A program made the position numbers and the translations under genes. From Actinomycetota bacterium (GTDB lineage Bacteria > Actinomycetota > Humimicrobiia > Humimicrobiales > Humimicrobiaceae), in assembly GCA_023475715.1 (NCBI GenBank), contig JAMCVO010000608.1, forward strand, positions 1 through 9,921: a stretch of DNA of 9,921 bases. Reading direction: 5' to 3'. This document shows, piece after piece, positions 1-7,336 of this stretch (its first letter is position 1; each line of letters begins with the position of its first letter). The notes under the pieces are model-generated. The model was given only the letters and a program-made list of their open reading frames with translations. It was not told where the DNA came from and did no database searches.

Positions 1-788
1 CTTTTTGCAAAGAAGAAGGTCAGGTAAATCCGATTAATTTAACTATCGGGTTTGCACTTGCTGCCAAAAAAAATGGCGCAGTGCTTTTGACCGGTAGAGA
101 AGTCAGGGAAATTGAAATTAGCAGTGAAGGTGGTCTAAAAAAAATCAAAAGGGCACTCCTTGATGATGGAACTGAAATTGTGGCAAAAGAGATACTTTGC
201 TGCTGCGGAGCCTGGTCAGGAATTTTAGGTTCCCTCTTGAACATCGAAATCCCAATTATACCGAGAAGAGGAAATTTAATAGTTACTGAAGCTGTTCCTG
301 AAATGCTGCATCATGTAATTCTTGATTATGATTATATATGCTGCAAGTTTGATGAAAGCAAGGAACTTGGCTTTACAATAGAGCAGGCAAAAAACGGCAA
401 TCTCATAATTGGAAGCACCAGGGAATTTACAGGTTTTTTAGATGGTTATGACTTTTCCAAGATTAAGTCAATTTTTAAAAGAGCTGCATATTTTTTTCCG
501 CTGATAAAAGATGTCAGTGTCATAAGAATTTTTTCAGGGTTTCGTCCTTTCTCGAAGGATTTCAAACCATTGATCGGCTCTGTGCCCGGGTTTTCAAATT
601 TCAGTATTGCTGCCGGCCACGAGGGTGACGGCATAGCGCTTTCCCCGGTTACGGGTAAAATCATCAGCAAGCTTATTGCAGACAAATTAAAAAAGAAGCC
701 TCCGGATGCAGGGATATTTAATGGGATTGATATTGAAAAATTTTCTCCTGACAGGTTTTGCTTTGCGGCAAATGTCATGGACTGCTGA
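1..788 (+). CDS. FAD-dependent oxidoreductase, DAO family (5'-truncated; C-terminal 261 residues)
   Basis: The reading frame is open from the left edge (first full codon at base 3), so the gene starts outside the window; the GTG at 81 is internal. The visible part resembles DAO-superfamily flavoenzymes that oxidise amines or amino acids (HcnC, sarcosine oxidase beta, D-hydroxyproline or glycine oxidase types). Counting visible residues, GQVNP near 6-10 matches the common 'vdP' segment, GAWS at 69-72 is the usual FAD-contacting segment after the second beta strand, and GFRPFSKD at 179-186 with PLIG at 189-192 and GHEGDGIALSP at 205-215 form the typical C-terminal FAD/substrate signature. The N-terminal GxGxxG is off-window. 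The HEGDG form is, from memory, common in sarcosine oxidase beta/HcnC-like proteins of anaerobes. The substrate cannot be assigned. A promoter follows, so it is probably not part of the sugar operon. Confidence 0.9.
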   Translation, partial: FCKEEGQVNPINLTIGFALAAKKNGAVLLTGREVREIEISSEGGLKKIKRALLDDGTEIVAKEILCCCGAWSGILGSLLNIEIPIIPRRGNLIVTEAVPEMLHHVILDYDYICCKFDESKELGFTIEQAKNGNLIIGSTREFTGFLDGYDFSKIKSIFKRAAYFFPLIKDVSVIRIFSGFRPFSKDFKPLIGSVPGFSNFSIAAGHEGDGIALSPVTGKIISKLIADKLKKKPPDAGIFNGIDIEKFSPDRFCFAANVMDC

Positions 789-794
789 ATGTCT

Positions 795-823
795 TTGATA
801 TTTCAATGTTGATTTAATATAAT
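795..823 (+). promoter_or_regulatory. Sigma70/sigmaA-type promoter for the sugar operon
   Basis: TTGATA at 795-800 (5 of 6 to TTGACA) and TATAAT at 818-823 (6 of 6) are separated by exactly 17 bases. The expected start of transcription is near 830, giving a leader of about 33 bases before the TTG start at 864. It lies in the gap after the oxidoreductase gene, and no equally good promoter is seen in later gaps, so it may drive the whole set to the right edge. A second TATAAT at 827-832 has no suitable -35 and is probably chance in AT-rich DNA. No operator or terminator hairpin is evident next to it. Confidence 0.7.
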
Positions 824-853
824 TTTTATAATTTTTCTTTTTATAAATAGGAA

Positions 854-858
854 AGGAG
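854..858 (+). promoter_or_regulatory. Ribosome binding site fixing the TTG start at 864
   Basis: AGGAG, within AAAGGAG at 852-858, lies 5 bases upstream of TTG 864. This is the strongest Shine-Dalgarno match in the window. It supports the non-ATG start, which also places the Rossmann strand (KIALIGADGQLG) at the very N-terminus, as in the RmlD family. Confidence 0.75.
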
Positions 859-863
859 CTCCA

Positions 864-1724
864 TTGAAAATAGCCCTTATTGGTGCCGATGGACAGCTTG
901 GCACTGATATTTTAAAATATTTCAGGCAAAAAAGCGCAGACATTGTCGGACTTACCCAAAGTGACATAGAAGTTTGCAGTCCACAATCATGTAGTGATAT
1001 CTTACTTTCATTAAAGCCCAATCTTGTTATTAATACTGCAGCATTTCATCAGGTGGATATTTGTGAAGATGAAGTTGTAAAAAGCTTTGAGGTAAATGCG
1101 GGGGGTGTAAAAAATTTATCGGATATATGTCTTTCCATTGATGCAGCTTTAATGCATTTCAGTACGGATTTTGTTTTTGGCGGTTATCCTAAAAATGAGC
1201 CGTTTACTGAGAATGACTGCCCTGCTCCGGTAAGCCTTTATGGAATATCGAAACTTGCCAGTGAGCTGGTAATAAAATACAGGATGGTCAAATATTATAT
1301 TTTGCGTGTATGCGGTTTATATGGACATGCGGGCAGTCTTGGGAAAGGCTACAATTTTGTAGAATTGATGATCAGACTTGCAAAAGAAGGCAAGGATATA
1401 AAGGTCGTAGACGATCAGGTGCTGACACCCACAAGCACCAAGGATGTAACACAAAAGCTCTATGAGCTTATCCAGACTGAAAAGTATGGGCTCTACCATT
1501 TAACCAATACAGGGAGCTGTTCGTGGTATGAATTTGCCTGCGAGATATTTAAACTTGCAGGCATGTCACCGAATATTTCACCCACAACAAGCCAGACGTT
1601 TGGTGCAAAAGCAAAAAGGCCTGCATATTCAGTTCTTGATAATAAAAATTTAAGGGCAATTGGTTTAAAAGATATGAGGAACTGGAAAGAAGCACTTGCG
1701 GACTATATTTCAGAAAGAACCTAA
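864..1724 (+). CDS. RmlD-like dTDP-4-dehydrorhamnose reductase (NDP-4-ketosugar reductase)
   Basis: The 286-residue protein has the usual length of RmlD (RfbD), the extended SDR that reduces dTDP-4-keto-L-rhamnose with NAD(P)H in the cytoplasm. The NAD(P)-binding GADGQLG is at 7-13, NTAAFHQVDICE at 57-68 matches the family 'NaAAyt.VD.aE' block, STD is at 100-102, and the catalytic Tyr-Lys pair is YGISK at 126-130 (Thr101, Tyr126, Lys130 as likely triad). RPAYSVLDN at 252-260 is the characteristic C-terminal RmlD motif. It starts at TTG 864 with a strong Shine-Dalgarno site and is first in the operon. No RmlA, RmlB or RmlC is visible, so either the precursor is made elsewhere or the true substrate is another 4-ketosugar. 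Family assignment is firm; the exact substrate is not. I leave the symbol empty for that reason. Confidence 0.9.
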   Translation: MKIALIGADGQLGTDILKYFRQKSADIVGLTQSDIEVCSPQSCSDILLSLKPNLVINTAAFHQVDICEDEVVKSFEVNAGGVKNLSDICLSIDAALMHFSTDFVFGGYPKNEPFTENDCPAPVSLYGISKLASELVIKYRMVKYYILRVCGLYGHAGSLGKGYNFVELMIRLAKEGKDIKVVDDQVLTPTSTKDVTQKLYELIQTEKYGLYHLTNTGSCSWYEFACEIFKLAGMSPNISPTTSQTFGAKAKRPAYSVLDNKNLRAIGLKDMRNWKEALADYISERT

Positions 1725-1746
1725 GGATAGGAAAAAACTGGTATAA

Positions 1747-2475
1747 ATGCCAAACTCCGAAATTAAAAAAAAATATACAATTTCAGCTTTTTTCCCGGTC
1801 TATAATGACTGGGGTACAATATCCAGCATGGTATTTCTGGTAAATGGAATTCTGGAAAAAGTTGCCAGAGATTATGAAATAATACTTGTTGATGACGGAA
1901 GCAGGGAACTTACTAAAAGGGTACTTGAAGAGCTTTTAAAAAAGGTAGATAAATTAAGAGTCATCACCCGTCCTAAGAATGGCGGGTATGGAGCTGCATT
2001 AAAGACTGGTTTTTATAATGCAAGATACGAGCTGATCTTTTATACCGACGGAGATGCCCAGTACAATCCCGAGGAACTGGAGCTTTTGATTGAGAAATTC
2101 GGCGACGATGTTGATGTTGTAAACGGATACAAGATAAGCCGCTCAGACCCTGTTTATAGAAAAATTACAGGCAGGCTGTATCATTATATTGCCAGGATGA
2201 TGTTTGGATTCAAGATCAGAGACGTAGACTGTGATTTCAGGCTTATGCGAAAATCTATTTTTGATGATTTAAAGCTGGAATATGATAGTGGTGTGATTTG
2301 TGTTGAAATGATAAGTAAAATAACAAAAAAGAGGTATAGATTTGTGGAAGTGCCGGTACATCATTACTATAGAATGAGCGGTAAATCAGAGTTTTTTAAT
2401 TTTAAAAGAATCTTTATAGTATGCAGGAATTTGATTAAATTATGGTATAAGATTGTTATTAAAAAGAATTATTAA
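1747..2475 (+). CDS. Family 2 glycosyltransferase, DPM1/polyprenyl-phosphate glycosyltransferase-like
   Basis: A 242-residue GT-A fold enzyme. It opens with the beta strand TISAFFPVYND (11-21), has LVDDG at 47-51 for the nucleotide, NGGYGAALKTG at 79-88, and the metal-binding YTDGDAQYNP at 99-108. DVDCDFRLMRK at 159-169 and HYYRMSGKS at 206-214 match blocks seen in the DPM1/DPG-synthase-like branch, which transfers a sugar from a nucleotide donor to dolichyl or undecaprenyl phosphate on the cytoplasmic face. It lacks the C-terminal membrane helices of some relatives; instead its tail is basic and amphipathic (KRIFIVCRNLIKLWYKIVIKK), suggesting peripheral membrane contact. ATG 1747 is the first possible start because an in-frame TAA lies at 1744-1746; the Shine-Dalgarno site is weak and distant. 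It begins 22 bases after the reductase. The sugar and lipid are inferred from family only. Confidence 0.87.
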   Translation: MPNSEIKKKYTISAFFPVYNDWGTISSMVFLVNGILEKVARDYEIILVDDGSRELTKRVLEELLKKVDKLRVITRPKNGGYGAALKTGFYNARYELIFYTDGDAQYNPEELELLIEKFGDDVDVVNGYKISRSDPVYRKITGRLYHYIARMMFGFKIRDVDCDFRLMRKSIFDDLKLEYDSGVICVEMISKITKKRYRFVEVPVHHYYRMSGKSEFFNFKRIFIVCRNLIKLWYKIVIKKNY

Positions 2476-3240
2476 ATTGGAATTGTAATTTGATGGATAC
2501 ATCAATGCAGCAATCTGAATATGAAAATATATATTATTCTGAAGATAAAATGTGGTGGTACGTCGGGTTGAGAGATATATTATTATTTTACATAAAAAAA
2601 TTTAGTAAAAAAGGCAGCATCATACTTGACGCAGGGTGCGGTACAGGTAAAAATATTGAATTTTTGGAATCAAATGGTTTCAAAGTTCATGGGATTGATA
2701 TCTCGAATGATGCAATTAAGTTCTGCAATCAGAGAAATTTGTTAAATGTCAAATGCTCTGATATTGCTTGTATTCCTTTTGACTCTGATTTTTTTGATGT
2801 TGTCTATTCCATGGATGTAATAGGAAATCTGGATGAACAAAACAGGGAAAAAGCAATAAAAGAATTTATGAGAGTTCTAAAAAAGAACGGTATAGTAATT
2901 ATAAATACCGCTGCCTTTGAATGGCTAAGGTCTCAACATGATGACATAATAAATTTAAAAAAGAGGCTGACCAAAAGTGAAATTAAATTATTATTCAATC
3001 ACCAAAATATTAAAATAATAAAATTAAGTTACAGGATTTTTTTGTTGTTTTTACCAATTGTGCTTGTCAAATGGTTTAAGAGATTTATAAAAATTTTTAC
3101 AAAAGAGTCTAATACGGACTTAAAAATACCGCCTGCTATTATAAATATTTTTCTTTTGAAAATACAACTGCTTGAAAATAGGATTATAAGAAATATAAAT
3201 TTTCCATTTGGTTCATCATTATTTTTAGTATCCAGGAAAA
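2281..3240. other. AT-rich segment covering the 3' end of the glycosyltransferase gene and the methyltransferase gene
   Basis: Hand counting gives 200 G+C in 720 bases (about 28%) for 2521-3240, while the next gene counts 197 in 480 (about 41%) over 3301-3780. Composition drops already around 2280-2475, in the last part of the glycosyltransferase gene, and rises sharply at the ATGA junction at 3242. This may be a piece of different origin or a less constrained, lysine/isoleucine-rich coding stretch. Confidence 0.6.
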
Positions 3241-3245
3241 TATGA
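2493..3245 (+). CDS. Class I SAM-dependent methyltransferase
   Basis: A 250-residue protein from ATG 2493; TTG 2490 directly before it would add one residue. The SAM-binding motif I is ILDAGCGTGKN at 44-54, the acidic end of strand beta2 is GIDIS at 67-71, FDVVYSMDVIGNLDE at 101-115 is the motif IV region, and FMRVLKKNGIVII at 125-137 is the usual 'R.LkpgG.l.i' block. The typical 'EH' after motif IV is GN here. After the domain, residues 182-195 form a hydrophobic stretch flanked by lysines, which could dip into the membrane. Its neighbours suggest methylation of a sugar or glycolipid hydroxyl, amine or carboxyl group, but the substrate cannot be read from sequence. Its stop overlaps the next start (ATGA at 3242-3245), pointing to translational coupling. 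G+C is clearly lower than in the following gene. Confidence 0.88.
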   Translation: MDTSMQQSEYENIYYSEDKMWWYVGLRDILLFYIKKFSKKGSIILDAGCGTGKNIEFLESNGFKVHGIDISNDAIKFCNQRNLLNVKCSDIACIPFDSDFFDVVYSMDVIGNLDEQNREKAIKEFMRVLKKNGIVIINTAAFEWLRSQHDDIINLKKRLTKSEIKLLFNHQNIKIIKLSYRIFLLFLPIVLVKWFKRFIKIFTKESNTDLKIPPAIINIFLLKIQLLENRIIRNINFPFGSSLFLVSRKI

Positions 3246-4249
3246 AAGACATAAAAAATTTTGTGCTGGAAGCATATAGAAATAAAAAAATTCTTATAAC
3301 TGGCGGGCTTGGTTTTATCGGCAGTAATCTTGCCATAAGATTACAGGAGCTCGGATCAGATATTGTGATTGTAGACTCGCTTATCGAAGATTATGGCGGC
3401 AACATGTTTAACATTGAACCCGTTAAAGACAGGGTTAAAATAAACATTGCCGATGTAAGGGACGAATCCAGTATGCACTACCTTGTAAAAGACAAAGACT
3501 ATATTTTTAATCTTGCAGGTCAGGTGAGTCATATTGACAGTATGCGCAATCCTTATATTGACCTGGAAATCAACTGCAGAAGCCAGCTTTCAATGCTTGA
3601 AGCATGCAAGAAAAACAACAAAGATGTAAAGATAATTTATGCGGGAACAAGACAGCAGTACGGCAAGCCTGATTATCTTCCGGTAGACGAGAAGCACCCG
3701 GTTCACCCCACCGATGTTAATGGAATAAATATGATGGCAGGCGAGTGGTATCACATACTTTACAATAATGTTTACGGCATAAGAGCTGTTTCACTCAGAC
3801 TCATTAACACATATGGTCCCAGGCTTCTGTTAAAACACAACAGGCAGGGTTTTTTGGGCTGGTTTGTGAAACAATTGATTGACGGCGAAGAGATAAAGAT
3901 ATTTGGCGACGGTAACCAGATAAGGGACTTTAATTATATCGATGATGCTGTAGATGCATTTTTAATTTCGGGAGCTTCGGAAAAATCTTTTGGTAATTTC
4001 TATAACCTGGGCGGAATTGAAAGGACGAGCCTTAAAGATTTGGTTGAAATAATGATTGATATAAACGGCAGTGGCAGGTATTCGATAATACCTTTTCCGG
4101 AAGACAGAAAAAAAATCGATGTTGGTGATTTTTATTCCGATTTTACAAAAATTAAAAACGAGCTTGGATGGAAGCCTGAAGTTTCGCTGCGGGAGGGCCT
4201 GCAAAAAACATTTGAATATTATAAGAAATATCAGGGATATTACTTCTAA
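3242..4249 (+). CDS. Extended SDR NAD-dependent nucleotide-sugar epimerase/dehydratase with altered active site
   Basis: A 335-residue extended short-chain dehydrogenase of the UDP-glucose 4-epimerase/4,6-dehydratase group. The NAD-binding GGLGFIG is at 21-27, DVRD at 71-74 and NLAGQ at 90-94 match the cofactor blocks, LRLINTYGPR is at 185-194, and IRDFNYIDDAVDAF (after the IFGDG at about residues 220-225) is the conserved C-terminal 'RDf.yVdD' block. The segment that should hold the catalytic YxxxK reads VNGINMMAGEWYH from residue 159, so Tyr is replaced by Asn160 and Lys by Met164; the Ser/Thr partner is probably Thr136 in AGTRQQYG. From memory, related proteins with NGIN-type motifs usually keep the Lys. 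It could use another residue as base, or be a non-classical or regulatory member. AGGA at 3234-3237 precedes the start, and it overlaps the methyltransferase by four bases. The exact reaction is unassigned. Confidence 0.88.
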   Translation: MKDIKNFVLEAYRNKKILITGGLGFIGSNLAIRLQELGSDIVIVDSLIEDYGGNMFNIEPVKDRVKINIADVRDESSMHYLVKDKDYIFNLAGQVSHIDSMRNPYIDLEINCRSQLSMLEACKKNNKDVKIIYAGTRQQYGKPDYLPVDEKHPVHPTDVNGINMMAGEWYHILYNNVYGIRAVSLRLINTYGPRLLLKHNRQGFLGWFVKQLIDGEEIKIFGDGNQIRDFNYIDDAVDAFLISGASEKSFGNFYNLGGIERTSLKDLVEIMIDINGSGRYSIIPFPEDRKKIDVGDFYSDFTKIKNELGWKPEVSLREGLQKTFEYYKKYQGYYF

Positions 4250-4285
4250 AACTATGGAATAAATTTTTCTAATTTAACTTTAACT

Positions 4286-5389
4286 ATGAAAGTACCATTT
4301 GGAGATCTATCAAGACAGTATAAAAAATATAAAAAAGAATTTGACAGTATAATTTCCGGGGTTTTTAAAAAGGGAAGCTTTATTCTTGGAGAAAATCTCA
4401 GGCATTTTGAAGAGAATTTTACCAGATATCTTGAAGTTAATCATGCGATTGGTGTAGCAAATGGTACCGATGCCCTTTTTCTTGCTCTGAAGGCTTTCGG
4501 GATAGGAAATGGTGACGAAGTTATTACTGTCTCTAATACTGCAGTGCCAACCATTTCTGCAATAGATGCTGCAGGAGCAAAACCGGTTTTCGTTGATATT
4601 GAAGAAAGTACCTTCAATATTGACCCGCTAAAAATTGAGCCTGCAATAACTTCAAAAACAAAAGCAATTATCCCGGTGCATCTTTATGGCAATCCATGCA
4701 ATATGGAAAAAATTGTCGGAATAGCGCTCAGATATAACCTTAAGATCATTGAAGATTGCGCCCAGGCGCATGGAGCAGAATACAAAGGTAAAAAGGTCGG
4801 GACTTTTGGGGATTATGGAGCTTTCAGTTTTTATCCTTCAAAAAATCTGGGGGCAAACGGGGATGGAGGAATGGTTGTTACAGGAAGCGATGAACTTGCA
4901 GAAAAAATAAGGCTCTTAAGAAATTATGGATTTGCAGACAGATATAACAGTATGTTAAGAGGTTATAACAGCCGTCTTGATGAAATCCAGGCAGCTCTTC
5001 TTGACTTTAAACTGACAAGACTTAATGAATGGAACGAAAGAAGGTATCAAATTGCAGACAGATATATAAGTGAGCTAGGTGAACTTCCAATTTTAATTCC
5101 ATCAGTTTTGCCTGAACACAAGCATGTATTTCACCTCTTTGTAATCAGGGTAAAAGAAAGACAAAAATTTCTTGAATTTATGTCCGATAATGGCATAAGT
5201 ATTATAATTCATTATCCCGTCCCCATTCATTTACAGCCTGCCTATGAATTTTTAAACTATAAAAGAGGAGACTTTCCTGTAACTGAAAAAGTTTCTGAAG
5301 AAATAATATCCCTGCCTGTGTATCCCGAGCTTGAAGAAAAAGAAATAAGCTATATAATTGCAAAAATAATCAATTATTTTAGAAAATAG
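4286..5389 (+). CDS. DegT/DnrJ/EryC1/StrS family PLP-dependent sugar aminotransferase
   Basis: A 367-residue fold-type I PLP enzyme of normal family length. It should convert a keto-sugar nucleotide to an amino sugar, usually with glutamate as donor, in the cytoplasm. VPFGDLSRQY at 3-12 is the standard N-terminus. NGTDAL at 59-64 binds the PLP phosphate, EDCAQAHGA at 156-164 supplies the PLP-ring Asp157 and Gln160, and SFYPSKNLGANGDGG at 181-195 carries the Schiff-base lysine Lys186. RNYG and RGYNSRLDEIQAA, following at about 212-233, are also typical. The overall pattern is close to 3-aminotransferases such as FdtB/QdtB/DesV, but 3- versus 4-amination cannot be decided by eye. The start has no evident Shine-Dalgarno site, though the N-terminus fits the family exactly. 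It lies 36 bases after the epimerase gene, whose 3- or 4-keto product it might use. Confidence 0.92.
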   Translation: MKVPFGDLSRQYKKYKKEFDSIISGVFKKGSFILGENLRHFEENFTRYLEVNHAIGVANGTDALFLALKAFGIGNGDEVITVSNTAVPTISAIDAAGAKPVFVDIEESTFNIDPLKIEPAITSKTKAIIPVHLYGNPCNMEKIVGIALRYNLKIIEDCAQAHGAEYKGKKVGTFGDYGAFSFYPSKNLGANGDGGMVVTGSDELAEKIRLLRNYGFADRYNSMLRGYNSRLDEIQAALLDFKLTRLNEWNERRYQIADRYISELGELPILIPSVLPEHKHVFHLFVIRVKERQKFLEFMSDNGISIIIHYPVPIHLQPAYEFLNYKRGDFPVTEKVSEEIISLPVYPELEEKEISYIIAKIINYFRK

Positions 5390-5403
5390 CCCGGGAAAAA
5401 TTT

Positions 5404-7257
5404 ATGACTGAAGACAAGGAGTTTCTTTCCAAGAAAAAAGAAAATATTCTATGGATTTCAATACCTGTGGCTATAGTCGTAATCTTCATGTTGGTTGCTG
5501 TTGGATATGACTATTACTTTTTTCATTATTTAAAAGCAAACTTAAGCGATGTAAATTTCAATAAAATTACGCAAAGTGCAAGCATTGAAGTCAGACCGGG
5601 GGACCAGATCAGCTATACGATCTATTATAAGAATTCAGGTAATTTAAAAGCTACAGGCCTTAGGATTAAAACTGAAATTCCTGATAATACTTCCATAATC
5701 TCAAGCAGCAAAGGTTCAAAAATCAGCGAGGACAAAAAAGTCCTGGAATTTAATATCGGGGATATAGAAGCAGATTCAGGCGGAAGTGTTGTTTTTACTG
5801 TCAAAGTAAACAATCCGCTGGATAACGGAACAAGCATTAAAAGCAAGGAAGTTTTATTTGAATATCTTGTCAGAGAGAAAAAAGAAAGCTATAAGATAAA
5901 GGAGGTTCTGGAGACCAAAGTAATAAGCAGCCCCGATTTTACAAATTTTTCAGCAAAATTTGTGGATTTAAATGGCAATAATATATCTATGGGCGATGAA
6001 CTTGCTTTTAATGTGAGTTTGGAAAATACAGGAAATATGAATGCAAAAAACATCCGGATAATCAGCAAATTGCCCCAAAAATTTGAACTGGTAAAAAATT
6101 CAATAATTCCTGAAGCAGAACTTGACAGCAGCTCCAATGAGATTATCTGGAAAATTGATTTTTTGGAAGTCAATGATATAAAAAAATTTACTTTCAGGGC
6201 AAAGATAGGAGATAATTTTTCCCACCTGGAAGAATTCAAATACCAGGTACAACTGGAATATGAAGGTAAAATTGATAAAGAAATTGAGCTGGCTGATAAA
6301 GTATGGGGATTTCCAAATTTCAGCACTTCTTCTAATACGGTAACGGATATAAATGGCGGTGATGCCTGGACCGGAGATATTCTTGAATATACAATTCTTG
6401 TTAAAAATACAGGTTTGAGAGCAGGTGAGAATGTGACCTTGTATAGCCCCATTCCAAAAGGCACTGCGTATGTCAGCAAGTCAGCCATACCGGAGGTTGC
6501 AGTCTGGAGTGATGAAATTAATGGTATAGAATGGAACATGGACCAGATAAATGTTGGAGAGGAAAAAACATTCAAATTTAAAGTTAAGATTGGCAGTGCA
6601 TTTATCAAAGGAGGTAAAGTCCAAAATCAATTTTACATAAAAGGTGACGAACAGGAAGTCCAGATCGAGCCTGTAAAAATTGGCGTAAGATCATTTATTT
6701 TTCAAACCATAGTATGCATGGGAGATTCTCAGATACCAGTTTCAAATTGGCCTGCTTCACTTGATTATTTACTTGAGTCCAGCTATCCTCATGCAGAATT
6801 TAATACTATCGGAAGCGGGGTGTCTCAGCAAATGGCATACCAGGGAGTCAGGAGGTTTGACAGCACTGTAGCGGTATATCATCCTTCAATAATAGTTATT
6901 GGTTATGGAACCAATGATGTAGGAAGCGGAACATCATTATTTGCCAGTGGAATTACCGATCTCATAAATAAGGCTAAAAGCATAGGAGCTACGGTTATTG
7001 TTCATTCCATTGGTTATATTGATACAGATAAGCATCCATCAAAAAAGGGTTATCAGTCATATAATTCAGTGCTGCAGGACGTCTGTGCCAATAATGGAGT
7101 TCCCTATGTAGATATTTACGGGCCGATGTCTGCTGATCCGGGAAGATATGTCTCTGCTGATGGGTTGCACTGGACTCCTGAGGGTGGGGCACTTGTTGCA
7201 AATCTTGTGTTTAATACAATAAGAAATTACCTTAACAGCGAAGGCAGCAGAAAGTAA
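5404..7257 (+). CDS. Membrane-anchored triple DUF11-like repeat protein with C-terminal SGNH/GDSL hydrolase domain
   Basis: A 617-residue protein, predicted type II: a lysine-rich N-terminus, one membrane helix at about 15-34, then everything outside. Three DUF11/CARDB-like beta-sandwich repeats follow at about 55-175, 178-300 and 305-430. Each has the signature 'Y/F-x-(I/V)-x-x-x-NxG' (YTIYYKNSGN 71-80, FNVSLENTGN 202-211, YTILVKNTGL 329-338) followed by a '(I/L)P' strand. Residues 432-612 form an SGNH hydrolase: block I GDS 440-442 with nucleophile Ser442, block II glycine near 470-472, block III GTND 502-505, and block V DGLH 586-589 giving Asp586 and His589. All catalytic residues are present, so an active esterase, deacetylase or acyltransferase is expected. 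The substrate may be O-acyl groups on a surface glycan or the cell wall (inference). It starts 14 bases after the aminotransferase gene and is likely cotranscribed. Confidence 0.87.
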   Translation: MTEDKEFLSKKKENILWISIPVAIVVIFMLVAVGYDYYFFHYLKANLSDVNFNKITQSASIEVRPGDQISYTIYYKNSGNLKATGLRIKTEIPDNTSIISSSKGSKISEDKKVLEFNIGDIEADSGGSVVFTVKVNNPLDNGTSIKSKEVLFEYLVREKKESYKIKEVLETKVISSPDFTNFSAKFVDLNGNNISMGDELAFNVSLENTGNMNAKNIRIISKLPQKFELVKNSIIPEAELDSSSNEIIWKIDFLEVNDIKKFTFRAKIGDNFSHLEEFKYQVQLEYEGKIDKEIELADKVWGFPNFSTSSNTVTDINGGDAWTGDILEYTILVKNTGLRAGENVTLYSPIPKGTAYVSKSAIPEVAVWSDEINGIEWNMDQINVGEEKTFKFKVKIGSAFIKGGKVQNQFYIKGDEQEVQIEPVKIGVRSFIFQTIVCMGDSQIPVSNWPASLDYLLESSYPHAEFNTIGSGVSQQMAYQGVRRFDSTVAVYHPSIIVIGYGTNDVGSGTSLFASGITDLINKAKSIGATVIVHSIGYIDTDKHPSKKGYQSYNSVLQDVCANNGVPYVDIYGPMSADPGRYVSADGLHWTPEGGALVANLVFNTIRNYLNSEGSRK

Positions 7258-7336
7258 ATCCGACATTACCATACAGAATAGAATAGTAATTACATAAAAT
7301 AGTGATTGCAAGCTAACAATAATAGCAGGGAAATAA

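Noticed and set aside
81..83. GTG as start of the first gene
   Set aside because: The same frame is open back to base 3 and encodes a family-like segment (GQVNP...), so the GTG is an internal valine codon of a truncated gene.
4932..5066. 15-base direct repeat (4932-4946 and 5052-5066) 120 bases apart
   Set aside because: Both copies encode conserved-frame ADRY segments inside the aminotransferase gene, with no other repeat features. Probably coincidence of codon use.
5889..6608. A 239-codon reverse-strand open frame
   Set aside because: It lies wholly inside the DUF11/SGNH gene, has a serine/leucine-rich translation with no recognisable motif, and the forward frame carries clear domain motifs. 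It is a shadow frame.
7287..7294. Palindrome GTAATTAC as an operator or terminator stem
   Set aside because: Only 8 bases with no loop and no T-run. Such short AT-rich palindromes are expected by chance here.
7266..7300. Possible promoter in the 79-base gap before the GT-C gene (TAAAAT at 7295-7300)
   Set aside because: The hexamer at the right -35 distance (TACAGA) matches only 3 of 6, and alternative pairs are no better.
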